Assembly (NCBI RefSeq): GCF_015832195.1
Contig: NC_052018.1
Span: 58,837,666 to 58,901,665 of the forward strand
Direction: 5' to 3'
Source: Motacilla alba alba
Taxonomy: Eukaryota; Chordata; Aves; Passeriformes; Motacillidae
Length of the DNA stretch: 64,000 nucleotides
The position numbers and the translations under genes were made by a program. The first letter of the stretch is position 1. Every line of letters begins with the position of its first letter. The notes under the pieces are model-generated. The model searched no databases. It was not told the DNA's origin and saw only the letters and a list, made by a program, of their open reading frames with translations. Below, in pieces: positions 51,002-62,864 of the stretch.

Positions 51002-51320
51002 TCTGCCGGCGGCGGCGGAGCCCGGCGGCTGCGGGAGTTCCCCCGCTCGGCCCGGCGGGCGAGTCACGGCCCGCCCCGGCCCGGCAGCGCCGCTCGCCAG
51101 CCCCGGGCTGCTCGGCCGGGCGCCGCCGCAGGTCGCAGGGACGCTTCCCCGGCAGCCAGGGGCGGGGGGGCTCGGCAGGCGGCGGGGCCGGGGCGGCGGA
51201 GCGGCAGCATCCCCGCTCGTGGGCTGGCAGCGTGTGACGGCGGGAGCGACACGCCGCCGTGCTCAGCAGTGGAGCGCTAGAGGTGCTAGGCTGCGGTTTT
51301 GTTTTTGCTTTGGTCCCCGC

Positions 51321-51330
51321 ATAGGTATGT
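51321..51330 (+). promoter_or_regulatory. Candidate splice donor, plus strand
   Basis: The + strand reads ATAG|GTATGT with the intron beginning at 51325, matching the donor consensus at seven of nine positions. It sits just past the downstream edge of the CpG island, where a roughly 0.65 kb first exon starting near 50660 would end. A weaker GAG|GTGCTA lies at about 51282. Confidence 0.3.
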
Positions 51331-54300
51331 CCAAATTGATTAAAAAAAAAATAAAAAGTCCATAAACTACTATCTGAAGCTTTATTCTCCTCTGAAAGCA
51401 AGGGACAAGCAGGGATTTAGTGGCCAAGTAACTTTTTGATGTTGGGCACCTGAAGCACAATTTCAGAATAAAGAACCAGAGTGGATCTGCATGGATCTGT
51501 CAGTATCAACCATGATAATCAACATGAGGATGCTCTGAAAATCTGACTGTGGGTCCTGAATCCTGACAGGTTTTGCCAGTTAGTTTGTCCCATCTTTCCA
51601 AACTCCAGTTTCCAAACTTTGTCTCAATAGAGAACGTTGTTTAGCTTTCCTTCTGCACCTTAGAAATCTGGAGGCTGATACACCTCCAGGTACTAGCACT
51701 GGAAAAATACATATTTGGCATCTGGATCCTGTCAAATCATGCCATGAATCCAGAAATGTTAATATCTGAGGAGAGGACGCATTACTACATTTACCACTTC
51801 GCTAAAACAGTCTGGCAAGGTGGTACAAAAGGCACAAGGCTGCATTAAGGTGGTTCTGTGGCTTGACGTCAATGTGTGCCAATTCTCTTTGCAAAAGTGG
51901 TCAACACACCTTTGTATCTCATGTAGAGCTCAAGGTGTAGTGCTACAAAAACTGAAGCCAAAATCACACGTATGTTAGTAGGGCTGAAATTAAAAGAATT
52001 GAAAGCAGTCTGCTAGCATCCCTGAGAGCTGTAAGAGCATATGCACATCAATACAAGCTTGGGTCTCAGGAATCTGTACTCAAAACACAAATAATTTAAA
52101 ACATGACAGTAGCAGCCATGGTTGTCTGGCTTACTTTTTGTCTTCTGGGATAGAAGCTTCAGATTCTGAATCTCACAAGGACTAAAGTCAGTGTAAATCT
52201 CCCTGAAAGTCTCTCCCCATAAAACCACGACTTCTCTTTTCTTCTGATCTTGATCCTTGTGGAGAAAAGTCCTTCAACTTGAAGCCACAACTCAGTCTGA
52301 TTACCAAAGGTTATTGGCATGGCAATTTGGTAGTCCTTACGGAAATCTAAGTTGCATTCCCTATCACTAGAAACAGTGCTCAAAAGAGTCTTGTAAAGGA
52401 TAAAATGTATCTCTGAAGCATTAACAATGTTTTTCATTAGTTAATTGCAATTAACTTTCTTCTCTTTCTTCTTCTTCTCTTGCAATTAAATCTTTCTTTA
52501 CTATCTTTCCACCACTTTAAAGAGCACCAGTGCTATTCTAAGGCCTTAATTAGGAAAAACCTCCATAATTAGGAAATAATCTCAAGAGTTGTTTAACTTT
52601 AAACTCATATGTTGAAGCTTAATGACTTTGTAAAGAATGTGAGCCTTCACACGTGTTCAATATTAGGAAGACAGTTCCAATCTGACAAAAACTATGAAAC
52701 CAATCAAAGCAAGCATCTTCTCCTACAAATTTAGTATCTACACTGAAATGTTCAACTTAAAAGGGAGACAGTAATGGTAAACGGAGTAATGGGTAGGATT
52801 GAAGGAAAATAATTTTATCCACATATCAGAAAAATACCAAATTCTACAAGTCTGAAAATGCTATGCTTAAAATGTTTAAATATTCATTTAAATATTCATT
52901 TAATAGACTTGTATTTTGTATTACTCTCCTAAAGTTTCCCACAGCTCTGAACAAGCCCAGCCATTCCTAATTACCATAGTTTCCTGCACTGAAGCCATTC
53001 CTTGTTGTTGCTTGAACTCCTGTTTATAAACCCACTTCCCTTCAATAGCTGTTCAGCTTCTCTGTTCTGGCCACTGCCTAATCCTTGTGCCTATTTTAGA
53101 GCCCTGCAATTGCTCTCAATGACTTTTTCTTCCAGGCCTTTCAATCTTCTCTCCCTGGTTTATGGGTTTTGTTCTATGCTTCTTTGCATTTCTTAATCCA
53201 AATGGTTTCCTTATTATAATTTTTTTTCTTTTTGTTTTTATTATTTAAAACCTATTTGCATTGTTTTTCCAAAGAATTTTCACTGTCTTTTGAGAAAAGG
53301 AAAAAATGGAGAAATGGAGAAATGTATTATAAAAGAACATGTGAAGATCTATAACATGTACTTGAGAAGGTCTTCTGGAACAAAGAGTCCAAATAAATCT
53401 AATAAAATAATTTTATTTCAACATTGTGAGGTTAAATGTCTGCAAAATTCCTATTGAATTTAATGGGGGTGAAGCTAGGTTCCTTATTTTCCAGTATTAA
53501 GTCTACACTATTGTTAGTTGACTATATAATTTCAGTCAACTTCATATTTTACCTGTAGAAATCCAGGCATTTAAGACTTGTCATGGTCATTAATTCTTCA
53601 AGATGACAGTCAGTTAATAGTATCTGCATATCTTCTACATAAAAGAAATCAAAGGCTAACATTAAAACAACTTAATAATTGAAGACCTAATATTGATTAT
53701 AAAGCCATGATCTTCTTTTGTGGCCCCAGCATGACTTCAATGTGATACAAAATGAAATATTTAAAATGTGTTTTATATACAGATCATATACATATTTTTT
53801 TCTCTATAAGCACCAGTACTGTAGCAGCTTAAAGTCACTTATATTTGTAGTATCAGCTGGGAAATGGGTCAGAAAAAGTGTTCTGTGCTTACAGAGATGT
53901 ATTTATGTGTATTTATGGTCTACTTCATAAAGTAAAGTGAAAAGTGAATCTTGAATCCTTCTTAGTTGTGTCTGTGCAATACCATGGTTCTTTTTCAGCT
54001 GTGAAGTTTTTTTATAACTATCAGGCTATCTAAAGCTTCTTGACTTCTTGACTATTAAGATGCATTTAAAGAATTAAATAGACCTTTCTGTGCTGGTATA
54101 CATAAAACCATGAAAATGAAAAAACCCGAACAACTACCAACCTCAACACCTAACTCTTCTTTGTCCCAAAGCAAATGAATTGAAGAAATCATCATCTTCA
54201 GTTGGTTCTTTGGATGGAAAGCTCCCTTGTAAATGTGATTAGAGCTACATCAGTAGTAGAGATAGAGCATCTCAGTAGTAGAGATTTTTTTTTTCTCAGT

Positions 54301-57300
54301 AGCAGCAAATTGAGCAAACACAGAGTCTGGCTCTGACAGTCCACTTTCAGATTTCCCCAAGCTACATTTATAATTTGGCTTGTTTGTATGCAGAAACAAC
54401 GGCTTCAGAAGTCCCCTTATTAAAGAACTGCTCTTTACAGATGGCAGTGCTCTTGTAGCTTACTCAGAGCAAGACCCAGAGATAATGGCATCTTGTTTTG
54501 CAGCTGTTTCTGTTAACTTTGGCCAAGCAATCAGTGTTTCAAAGGCTGGTATTATGTGCCAAAAGCCACCAAAAACAAAAGTCTGTTGACTCAGAAGAAA
54601 AATGTCACTGCTACTAAACCAAACTGAGCTATTGCTGTACTGCTTGAGATGGTTTCATATGGGCTTGGGCTGCCCCGGTGGTCTCTTCATCACAGCTCAG
54701 TAGTGAAGTGGTATCATTTTATCATTTCACCAAATATATTCGTTCATTGCAAGCTAGGCAAAGATTTTTAGCACCATTCATATTTCATTCCTCTTCTTTA
54801 GCAGCTAGAGTGAATAGATTTTAAAATGTTTCATTGCACAGAAGGAGATGGAGATTTGCTTCAGTAACCAGCTGATCTTTGCACTCTGCAGCAAACCATT
54901 TCTTTAAGCATCACTGAACAGAAAGGACCAATACTAAAATTTTAAGACTAGGAATCATAAACCCCACCTGTATCTCTCAAGAAATGACATTTAGCATGAA
55001 GTATTTGGAACTGTTTCTAGTGCCTGTTTCTAGTGATTGATAATCCCAAGGTTATGAATCTTGACAAATTCACAATAAATTATCAAGATGAAGGTTAAAA
55101 AAGGACATGCTAGTTTTTACTTAGCTTGCTGATCCACAAACTCTTTAACGCTTCTTCTTAATGTTGACATCCATGGTATCATGGTATCATCCCTTCCCTT
55201 ATAAGTCATGGGTTTATTGTAGTGTGATGTCCCAAAAACTTTATTTTTATCAGTAAATAATTACTTTTAAAAATTGATCCTGAGTCAAGAAAGCCTTTGA
55301 GCACATGATTGTTCTCAGTGAATGAGACTTATATAGAGATTCAGTGGTAATTCCATACTTAAGAAGTTTTGTAAAAATAGCACATTGATTGCTTTCTCAA
55401 GTAGAAGTTTGTAATTTTCTTTGTGTTTTACTTAGTTTATAATGTTTTCTGAAGGTAAAATGAAATCACAAGGACTTGTACTTTATATTTTTTTACTTAA
55501 TTTGTCTACTTCATATTTGTATGAAAATCTTAGTTAAGCTGAAGCTGAAGATCAAAATGTAAATAATAGTAGTTAAAAAGTCCCAAATCCCCTGGCCTTC
55601 ATAGCACAAGAGTGCCTATAGAAGCTTATACTGCTGAATTTCAATATGGTATGGTTTGACTTAAAACCTCTGAGCATTTGGAACCATGGAGTATGGGTGA
55701 ATACAAGCCCACCTTTTAAAAGAGGCAAATATTTCAGGTGGAGAATTGTAACTAAATATAGAACAAGGTGGATGTGTTGCAATAAGATTGGTTATCTTAT
55801 TTGTGAGTTTGGGTGGTGTCTCTATTATAAGTACAAGCAATGTGCTCAGTATAATGTGAAAATATTAATTTTATGTCTATTAATAAGTGAGCCCATTTCT
55901 TTTAATTTTGAATTTTGAAATGGATTTAATTCCTTTTCCAAAGTTGGTAGCAGCAATACTTGGGGTTGGGAGCACATATAGGTGACCACCTGGAGTTTCT
56001 GAGAGAACCAAGAACTTTTTTTCAAGGAGAAAAACCATGGTATACCATAGCAACGATTTATGTTATGGAAATAAAGGGTCATGGTATATCTTTGAAAGTT
56101 GTTTAATATGAAGCTTTTGAAGTCTATGTGGTTTTAATCCTGTATATTTCTGCTTATGCTATGCAGCTGGTGGTGAGGTGCCGAGGGTCTGATCTGTGGC
56201 TGAGACTTTCCTCAGCACTCTGTAAGGCAGCTTTTACAGCTCTCAACCTCAGAAGTTTTATTATGCACTCAAAGGAGCAGGGTGAGCAGCTTCCTGTGTT
56301 ATGGATGGTGTATCACTCTCTCAGCCGTCCCCACTCGGTTTGACAGGAGTTTTTTAACTCAGCCCAGAGCCAACGAGAGGCAACAAGAGGCATCAGTGAG
56401 GCAACTTTCCCACCTGGCTCTGGTGCCAGTCACAGGTGGGTGCCAGGGGTTTGTGTGTTCCCACCATCTCCAGACACATGGCCAGGCAGCTGGGAAGTCT
56501 CCTGTGCTTATCATTTGCAGCTGCACCCCTCAGTGCTGCAACCAGGATTCAACTTTGGTCCTTCTGCTGCCAACCTTGTTGCCCTCAGCAATGAATGCCA
56601 CATCCCATTGCAAAAGCATTTCTCTGTTCTTGATTCCCTCTTTGTCACTGCGTATGGAAGGATTCTGCCAGATTCATATGGGCTTTAATGGCTGGGAATC
56701 AGCATCTGATAGTAATTTGAAAAGATTCCTTACTGCAAACTAGGTACCTTCTTCCTCCTTCCTTGGATTGGCACCACAACCTCTGGTTGCAGTTATGGTG
56801 GGTCCCCCAGCAGTGGTGGGAAGACCCTGGGAGACAAGCTTACCTGAATGAGCCTCTACTCGTTCTTCTCTGTGTGTCACAGCGCAGCTGTCCTCTCCCT
56901 TCAAGCATCTGCTCATCTGGCTTTGGGGTCAATGAAGAATCCAGACGAATAAGTCTCCTCTGGCTGCCCTTCCTCTCGATCGCCAAGAGATGGAGGCAGA
57001 GCTCTCCCTCTCCGGGGCCTGGCCACTGTGCTCCACCTGAGCGCCTAGAGCCCTTCCTGTGGGGGCAAATAATTCAACTACATGATTCAACACAGTAGGT
57101 TACTTCTAACCCTCCTCTTTAGAGGATGTCAGATCTTTCTAAATGGTGTTTTTATTTGCACACAAACAACCATGTAGACACCACTCTATTGCTTAGTTAG
57201 TGCTTGGTTTTTCTTCTTTGTGACGTATAAGGTGAAACTTTTCTGAAGTAACATGGTACTCAGCCACAGAGAGTCCCCACAGGGTGACTTGGGTGAGTAA

Positions 57301-60300
57301 TGTTAGCACATGTAGCCAAGAGAATAGGCAAATATCCTTAAATTGTCCTTGTGGAGGATGCCTCACCTATTCTGTAACATATCCTTTTAGGGTATCCCCT
57401 CTTCAAGCCAATAATAAATGGAAATATGAATTTAATCCTTTGCCTTGTAAGCACTTATATAAATACTTTCAGATAATGTAGTGCATTTTAAGAATTTGTC
57501 ATAAAGACTGACAAAAGTGATTGGAACATTTTTATAAAACTAGAACAAGCCTCAAAATGTACTGCAAGGGCTTATTTAGTCTGACCATCACAAGAAAATA
57601 TTGAAGTTCTTCTTGTGTCATTTTCTTGATTAATTGCTTTTGGCTGTCTCTGATCACTTGTCTGAATATTTGAAAAACACTGTTGTGTCAAAATTCGTAT
57701 ATGATGCAAGAACAATAAACTGGCTATAGCCCTAGCCAGACAACTTTGAGTTTGCATAACAAATAACCAAATCCTTTCTATTTGAAAATAATCTTCTAAT
57801 AAAAGTTATGAAAGCAGACTCCATCAATCCCTGAAATCAATGACTTCATTGACCTTAAGATACAGCCCACAGGTTAGCTAGCCAGCAACAAACTTTGTAG
57901 ATGGGCATGGATTTAACCTGGTGAGAGGTCACAGGTAGAACAGAAATATGTTTTCCACCTACTTGAGCAAGAATAGTTTCAATAAGTTTAATCCTCCTCA
58001 CAGAAGGGAAATACCATGTGAAAGCACTGTGGCTGTCATTGCAGTTATCAGGCAAAACTTTTGACCAAATATTTTTTTGGTTTTTGTTCCTCCTCACCCA
58101 CTTTTTCTTCTTTTTGCTTTGACTGAGAATAATTGGTAGTAAAGCCAATACGATGAAGCTTTTGTCAAATCTCCACTAAAATAACATTTTTTTCTTACAA
58201 TTTAAGTCTTCTGCAGGATAGTGTAAACTTTGTGGCAATTTCCTGACTTCTGAAATACTCTGCTGAAAATCAAGAGACTCCTGATGCATTTTCTTCCATA
58301 ATAAATTTACAGTTTAATCTGCAAAGAAATGGCTTAATCCAAAGTCTGAGACATCAGGACATTTTTTACCTCAACGTCCTTCTCACAGAACAATGGAATA
58401 GTGTTGACCTACAAGTGACATATGCAGCTGATCAGAGAATTGTGCTTCTCAAACTTTCCTGTTAGAGACCATTTAAAATTTTTTGAAACATCCCAGTGCC
58501 TGTGCAGTTTTGCTGCACTCAGCCCAAAATTAGCATATTCTGAATGCTTTTATATAGTTTGCTTTTCCCAATTTAGTTCCTTCTCTCAATTGCAGGTGTT
58601 AGGGGATGTAGGATGTGTTCAATTTCTTCTTTCCCCAGGGTCACTTTGTGTGGCAATCCCAAGCTGATAAGTAGTGATTTTTACCAAGCTTTCTTTGCCC
58701 AGCATCACTGTTGGAAACTGCTTCAGGTTTGGACCAACAGCATCTCTAATGCTTTTGGAAATTTGCAGGTGAAAAATGGGGAATGGGTATAAATCCAGTG
58801 ACTTGTAAAAACTTAATTTGAAAATATGCTGGCTTGTGCAAAGTGGCATTTTTATGGCTCCATTTGGACTTGTTTGGATTTCTGTTTTCGTTATTACTCT
58901 TGCAATGTTATGGACCTCCAGCTTTATGACTCTGGAAGAGTGGAAACTGCACTCTCACTAACAAGAAGAGGAAGAGGTCCTTTATTTCAGCTATGTATCA
59001 TTTTTAATGATACAAAGTCCTGAAGACTTAATTCTTAATTTGTAAAGTAATATTTTATGTCCTAAACTTATTGTTCATTTAGAGAGTAAAGGAGAAAGGT
59101 ATTTGCCTTACTTGCAGAACTGAAAGCATTTATATTTATATATTACAACATAAATCCAAATTATATGAAGACTTGTGAATTTGTCATCCAAATTTGTCAT
59201 TGTGTTTCAATGAGCTGAGCACCTAACTGGAAATCAACAGGCTTCATGAGGTTACTCTCACATATACTTATTTCTCATATATGGTTGTTATGTATCTGTC
59301 AAAACTCACTTCCCTTAGTAGACCCCTGGATTAGTCTTTGTTTATTTAAAGACTCATAGACGGGTCTTTATTTATTTAAAAATTATAAGGCAATTCTGAA
59401 GTTAAAACCAGACAGCCACATCACCTCACAATTTCATTTTTAGCCTCCCTCCCTCAGAAATTTCCTGTATTTATTTTCTTCTTCTGTCACCCTTGTTTAG
59501 AAATCACATGTCATTTCTCCTAAGCAAGACTCCATCTTTATTTTCTAACACATATGCCTACAGCACTTTATAAAAGGGTAAGACCCTGCTATTATACCAG
59601 TTGTTTAATATTGTGCAGTTTGATGAACCTAATCTATAAACATGGCACAATAACATTTTACAGAGAAATGTGAACTCACACTCTTTACTTTCAGGAAAAA
59701 TCACTGCAAACTTCTAAAATGAAAGCAGTCAAAATCTTCTCTCCCTTTTGAAATTGTAGAATCTAATCTTGGGAATATTACTGTAAATCTTTAGAAACTG
59801 TTTAATTTAACACAATCCAGAATGATAGAGTGGTAAATTAGGTTTCATTATATCTTCTACAATATAAGATAACTGATAAATTCTAGGAAATTTCTATGTG
59901 GTCAAAGAAGTTTCTTCTTCTTCCCCACAATGAAAACCAACATCCTTTCAACTCTAGTTTGTCTCAAAACTGAGAAGATAGAACTATAAACATGCTGTGG
60001 ATAGCATCACTGTTTGCAAGTCTAAAAATCAAGATTTTAAGATCAATCCTTTGTTTGGTAAGTCTCTTTGGAGGCTAACAATTTGAAAAATTACATGTGG
60101 CTGATGTTGCCCAATAAAATACTTTTGCCACAAGAAACAAGAGAAAAGAGAGTCTTCTTGAGATTTTTTTTTATTTGGAGAGCAATTTTTGTCACAGCCC
60201 AGAAGGCAACAGACCAGAACCTGAACAGCAAATCATGCTTGAAAAATGGATATTTAAAACTGGCACCTTCTAATCAAAAAGGACTGTTCCCAAGATATAA

Positions 60301-61787
60301 TCAGAGCTATAGTGGAGGGAAAGCATCTGGAAATGTAGTTGAGCTAAGGAATACTACAAAGAATTCCTAACCACCACTTTATGAATCAAATCAAAGGACA
60401 TAAAATGAAATAACATCAAAGCACCTTAAACTCTAGGCCCTTTTTTATACTGACCAACTGCTATTTATGAGATCCAGGTATTTCTCATGGCTGATGTGTT
60501 GTCAAAAGCAGGTAGATTAAGTTGCCAACATTAAAAATAATCATATTTCAGAAATTATTCATTATTTTGTCTCAAAAGCCTGAGACACTCCAAAGCCTCT
60601 CATTTTTAGAGAGAGGACAAGGAAGAAGCATAGTTTGCTCTTGAGTTTCTGTAATGCCGACTTTCTAGAAACATCTTAAATTGGTTCCTCTAATTCACTT
60701 ACTGTTTTATAAAAGTCATGGTCATCATCTGATCTTAATTAAAAGGCTATAAATTAGAAAACAACACCACCATATTTAATAGAATTCATTGTACAGTATT
60801 GCTATTTTAATTTAGATCAAGATGAAGTTCACAGGACATTAAGGTCCCATAGCCAGTGAAATGGCCAGCCAGCCAGCCATATGAAAATATTTCTTTTTCA
60901 TATAAATCCCTAATGGATAACAACATAATGCAAGAAAGAGGCCTTTGGAATACAACCTTAAAAAAATAACAAACAAGAACAATAAAACCAACAATGAACT
61001 ATAAATTTTTATTTTTTTTTGTAGAGGATTGATATTGCCAATAAGCAGCAGCAAGAGTAAGAAAGGAGTATAAGCACTGCCTGTGTATTTTAAAAATGAT
61101 TTCTGCCTTGTTTGTCACAGTCTTGTATGCAGTAGCAACATCTGAGAGACATACATAATCACTGGCTGTCGGAGAATATAATACCAATGGTATTGCACAT
61201 GCATGCACAGGCACAATGCCTTTGGTGCTGTGGGCTCTCTGTGAAAACATTTTGATGAAAAAAATTACTCAAGCAACTATCCAGGTCATTCTTTTAATAA
61301 CCCTTTATAAATTCAGATCTTGGGTAAAGTTGTCCTTTCATTTATACAAGCACAGTCTGGGAGTCAATTGCCAAATCCAATTCTGCTTCACAGCCGAGTA
61401 GATGAAGATGTAGCTCAGTTACACAGGACTGAGCAAACTGCTTTTATAAGTCTGGTTTTGTGTCTGGGATTTGTTCACGTGGGCTTCCCAAAACTGATCT
61501 AGTTTCCAACAAGCCCCACCTCCCCAGCTCTGACCAGAGCAATTTCTTCAACAGCATCTTTTAGAGGTTTTTAGATCATATCCTATTATGAAACTTAATA
61601 CAAGGAAAGGTGTTTGACTTTTCTGGTGATGCTGCAACTGGACTATTATTTGTAAGAATCTGGACTATAATTTGTAAGAATCTCTGCACCCTCATGTAAT
61701 TTCTTTGTACATACAGAAAATGGCAGTGAAGTAATTTAATTGCCAAAATCTTAAGCCCTGGCCCCATCTGTCAAATTTCTGTGAGTC
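51331..61787. other. Non-coding A+T-rich DNA, no gene recognised
   Basis: No exon or repeat family was supported. It contains the CRE at 51864-51871 and a 12 bp unit (TTTAAATATTCA) repeated 2.4 times at 52875-52904. The block at about 56170-57070 is richer in G+C, with frames of 153 and 111 codons on the + strand and no recognisable domain. If the island promotes rightward transcription, this would be first-intron sequence. Confidence 0.5.
51864..51871. promoter_or_regulatory. Perfect CRE (TGACGTCA) downstream of the island
   Basis: The palindromic CREB/ATF octamer lies about 570 bp past the downstream edge of the CpG island, in the context GGCTTGACGTCAATG. CREs near CpG-island promoters are often functional, so this one is more plausible than the isolated copy near 10.95 kb. 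Confidence 0.35.
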
Positions 61788-61925
61788 AAATCATAGAATC
61801 ATAAGCTGGAAGGGACCTTAAAGATCATCTAGGTCCAACTCCCTTACCATAGGCAATGACAGTTTTCACTAGATTGGGTTGTTTAGAGCCCTATGGAATC
61901 TGGCCTTGAACAACTCCAGGGATGG
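61788..61925 (-). mobile_element. CR1 LINE 3' fragment
   Basis: In + orientation it begins AATCATAGAATCATAAGCTG, then GAAGGGACCTTAAAGATCAT and CTAGGTCCAACTCCC. It continues through TGGCCTTGAACAACTCCAGG, which is the reverse complement of a CR1 tail with two copies of the terminal repeat. About 138 bp survive. It is 5'-truncated, with no open frame left. Confidence 0.95.
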
Positions 61926-62298
61926 AGCAAGTCTAAATGTAGAAGAATATAAAAAAGCCCTGACTGTGAAACCAAAGGCTATTGTATGTGATTTCTTCAT
62001 AAAATATATATGTCTAAAGTGAATCTGATGTTTTATTCCTTACCCACTCAGACCTCCCCTGGGTTTTTCTGTAGAACTATTGTGTTGGAATTGGGAATGA
62101 AGTTTGCTTTTCAAAGTAAATAAAAAGGCAAGGGTTGAGAACATCCAATTTAAGAGAATAACAACCTGATCAACACACAAGAAATACAATTGTAAGAGGG
62201 GGATAATTTTCCTGATGAGGTGGAAAAAAGGGAGAGGAAAAAAGCCAAGGACCAAGCTTCGCTGATGGCAGAGAGCTAAACATTTCTGTATAAAGGAC

Positions 62299-62850
62299 TG
62301 TCAAGGTTTAATCCCAGCCAGGAGCCAAGCCCCAGGCAGCCCCTCACTCAGCCTCTCACCAGTAGTATCTGGGAGAGAATCAGGGAAGTAAAAGCTAACA
62401 AACTCATATGTTGAAATAGAGACAGTTTAATAAGGAAAGTCAGAGCTACTCGCATTAGCAGAGCAAAACAAGGCGTTAATTCCCTGCTTCCCATGGGTAG
62501 GCAGGTGTTCAGCCATCTCTGGGAGAGAGACCCACATCATGCATAATGGTGACTTGGGAAGACAAATGCCATCACTCCAAAGGTCCCAACCTTCCTCTTC
62601 TTCCCCCTTTATATTCTGAGGGTGAAGTAATATGGTCTGGAATATCCCTTTGGTCACTTATGGTCACTTGTCCCTGCTGTGTCTCCTTCCAACCTCCCTG
62701 GCACCCCCAACCTCCTCGCCAGCATGGCAGTATGAAAAACAGAAAAGGTCTTGGCTCTGTGTAAGCCCTGCTCAGCCATAACTGAAACATCTCCCTGTTA
62801 TTAACAGTCTGTGTTCAGCAAAAGTCCAAATCATCTGAAACCAGCATAAG
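62299..62850 (-). mobile_element. Solo LTR, same avian ERV family as the one at 5.4 kb
   Basis: The + strand begins TGTCAAGGTTTAATCCCAGC, the reverse complement of the family's 3' end. Read on the minus strand it carries the family blocks GGAGACACAGC, GGGATATTCCAGACCATAT, AATATAAAGG (TATA-like), CCCAAGTCACC, TTATTAAACTGTCTC and GATTCTCTCCC. These line up in order with the LTR at 5410-5987. The first 40 or so bases of U3 seem deleted or rearranged: TGTGCTGG occurs at 62857-62864 but the usual GAGTTAATTTTC block is absent, so the upstream edge is approximate (62845-62864). No internal retroviral genes are present and no clean target duplication was found. Confidence 0.88.
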
Positions 62851-62864
62851 GAGCAACCAGCACA

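Larger units (their letters stand above)
49440..51290. promoter_or_regulatory. CpG island, probable gene promoter and first exon(s)
   Basis: About 1.85 kb of G+C-rich DNA packed with CpG dinucleotides, bounded sharply by A+T-rich DNA on both sides. Such islands in vertebrates mark unmethylated promoters and often the first exon. Visible promoter words include GC boxes (GAGGGGCGGGA near 49765, CCCGCCCCGG near 51070, GGGGCGGGG near 51160), a CCAAT box at 50188-50192, a TATA-like box at 50631-50637 and an NRF1-like word GCACATGCGC at 50992-51001. Candidate splice donors leave the island on both strands. A 45 bp A+T-rich gap (about 50008-50055) splits it into two blocks. Long open frames inside occur in nearly all six frames and are rich in Arg, Pro, Ala and Gly, as expected from G+C-rich DNA. 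I do not accept any as coding and cannot name the gene. Confidence 0.9.

Noticed and set aside
50714..51401. Frames of 188 and 212 codons across the purine tract
   Set aside because: Both come from the stop-poor GGGA/GAGA tract read on opposite strands. No family resemblance and no supporting splice pattern.
62427..62790. Frames of about 75 codons on both strands
   Set aside because: They lie inside the solo LTR at 62299-62850; no retroviral gene is present there.
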